From Planctomycetota bacterium (GTDB taxonomy: Bacteria; Planctomycetota; UBA8742; JACQVU01): a stretch of DNA of 6,329 nt. Position numbers and translations under genes: made by a program. The DNA is taken from NCBI GenBank assembly GCA_016209585.1, contig JACQVU010000025.1:1-6329 (forward strand), read 5' to 3'. The notes below the pieces were generated by a model. The model saw only the letters and a program-made list of their open reading frames with translations. It ran no database searches and was not told where the DNA came from. Positions within the stretch are counted from its first letter, which is position 1. Every line of letters starts with the position of its first letter. This document shows, piece after piece, positions 5,387-6,329 of this stretch.

Positions 5387-6329
5387 TCACGGCGCGCGGG
5401 GCGCGCTCCCGCCGCCTCGATACCACTGGATGTACCGGGCGCCGTTGCGCCCGAAGTCCTGGCGGGTGATGAGCCGCAAGGCCTCCGCGGCGCAGCGGCG
5501 CACGCTGCCGTCGGCATCGGTCAGCCGCTGCACGAGGCGCGGCACGGCGGTGGCGTCGCCCACCTTTCCAAGGGCGTAGGCGGCCCAGAGGCGCACGTCG
5601 GTGTCGGCGTCGGCCAGGGCCGCGGCCAGTTCCGCGACGACGCCGCGCTCGCCCCGCTCGCCAAGCAAATAGGCGGCGTTCGACCGGATCACGGCGCTGG
5701 GGCTTTTCAGGTCGGCGACCAGCGACGACGGTTTCAAACGCTGCGGCTTCACCTTGCGGTTGCGCATGCGCTCGATCCACCGCCGCCCCTCGTCGATCTG
5801 CACGAGCACTTCGTGCTTCACCATCGCCCACACCCCCGACCCCTTTTGGGGAGGCACGCGGGGTTTGCGCACCGTCAGTCCGGCGTCGTCGGCGCGTTCC
5901 CGCCTGGGGGCCGGCGCGCGCTCGCGCCCGCGATCGGGCCGCCCCGCCCGTCCGGCGCCGGCGCGCGGCCTCGCAGGCTCGGCGCGGGTGGACTCGCCCG
6001 ACGCCGGAGCCAGCCGCGCCGGCGCAGCCTCCGGCACTGGCGCACCTGACCCATCCGCGCGCGGCAGCGGCGGGGCCATGTGGATGCCCGCGCGGTCGGG
6101 CGACAGCGCCTCAGCAGGCGCCGGAGGCGGCTCGGCCGTCAGCCCAGCCGGCGGGGGCGGGGGCTCAAGGACCTCGACGGCCTCATCGGGGATCACCGGA
6201 AGCGCCTCGTCCACCGGAGGCGGCAAAGGGGGCGGCGAAACGGGGGCGCCGGCGCGGTTCGCGGAGTCGCCGGCCAAGGCCGCCACCGGCGCGGGAGGCG
6301 GCGCGGCGGCGGGTTCCCCGGCGGGAGTC
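5387..6329 (-). CDS. HEAT-repeat protein with long Pro-rich N-terminal region (5' end outside window)
   Basis: The frame is open to the right edge, so the start is not visible; residues are counted from a GTG at 6286, which is probably not the true start. Residues 1-145 are Pro, Ala and Arg rich and likely disordered. Residues 151-180 form a charged helix (KHEVLVQIDEGRRWIERMRN). Three HEAT-like repeats follow at about 187-217, 217-248 and 248-275, with clear signatures RSNAAYLLGERGERGVVAEL, RLWAAYALGKVGDATAVPRL and VRRCAAEALRLIT. The end, TRQDFGRNGARYIQWYRGG, matches the '[GR]QDFG....a...W' tail common after HEAT repeats in planctomycete proteins. HEAT repeats usually mediate protein-protein binding; the partner is unknown. 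Internal ATGs at 6079 and 5824 could be starts of shorter products, but coding-like composition continues upstream. The stop is 27 bp from the HepT-like remnant. Confidence 0.8.
   Translation of the reverse strand, partial: TPAGEPAAAPPPAPVAALAGDSANRAGAPVSPPPLPPPVDEALPVIPDEAVEVLEPPPPPAGLTAEPPPAPAEALSPDRAGIHMAPPLPRADGSGAPVPEAAPARLAPASGESTRAEPARPRAGAGRAGRPDRGRERAPAPRRERADDAGLTVRKPRVPPQKGSGVWAMVKHEVLVQIDEGRRWIERMRNRKVKPQRLKPSSLVADLKSPSAVIRSNAAYLLGERGERGVVAELAAALADADTDVRLWAAYALGKVGDATAVPRLVQRLTDADGSVRRCAAEALRLITRQDFGRNGARYIQWYRGGGSAPRAP

Overview
The window is very GC-rich. It looks like a chromosomal segment of a Planctomycetota-type or related bacterium. That placement is inferred from several traits: extreme G/C at third codon positions, mostly weak or absent Shine-Dalgarno sequences, a HEAT-repeat protein ending in a 'QDFG' motif, a membrane-anchored repeat protein carrying an FGE-sulfatase (SUMF1-type) domain, and a multi-pass membrane protein with a long Pro/Ala-rich tail. 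No rRNA, tRNA, CRISPR array or insertion sequence was seen.

Layout, left to right. (1) Positions 1-102, minus strand: start of a gene that runs off the left edge, unrecognised. (2) 172-1176, minus: a protein with three predicted membrane segments and a disordered tail, resembling the N-terminal part of DUF4175-like membrane proteins. (3) 1177-1324: divergent intergenic region with a purine-rich tract and the hicB ribosome binding site. (4) 1325-1740, plus: a compact, intact HicB-HicA type II toxin-antitoxin pair, antitoxin first, overlapping by ATGA. These are the only genes called on the plus strand. (5) 1776-2882, minus: a Pro/Ala-rich lipoprotein with an internal duplication and a C-terminal beta-rich, possibly OB-fold, domain. 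(6) 2917-4998, minus: a 693-aa protein with a charged N-terminus, one membrane anchor, TPR-like helical repeats and a C-terminal SUMF1/FGE-sulfatase domain lacking one of the two catalytic cysteines. It probably forms an operon with the lipoprotein gene. (7) 4999-5386: intergenic region holding a hairpin next to the ribosome binding site and a decayed HepT-like (DUF86) toxin remnant. (8) 5387-6329, minus: a HEAT-repeat protein with a long Pro-rich N-terminal region, entering from the right edge.

Genes 5 and 6 probably act together at the cell envelope: one protein is lipid-anchored, the other is held by a single membrane helix and would expose its TPR and SUMF1 regions outside the cytoplasm. 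The HicBA pair and the HepT remnant are the accessory elements; both lie between membrane, envelope and scaffold genes, and the HepT remnant has clearly lower local GC. I found no convincing entirely new system. The items most worth a second look are the HepT remnant, the non-canonical SUMF1-TPR/lipoprotein pair and the hairpin in front of it.
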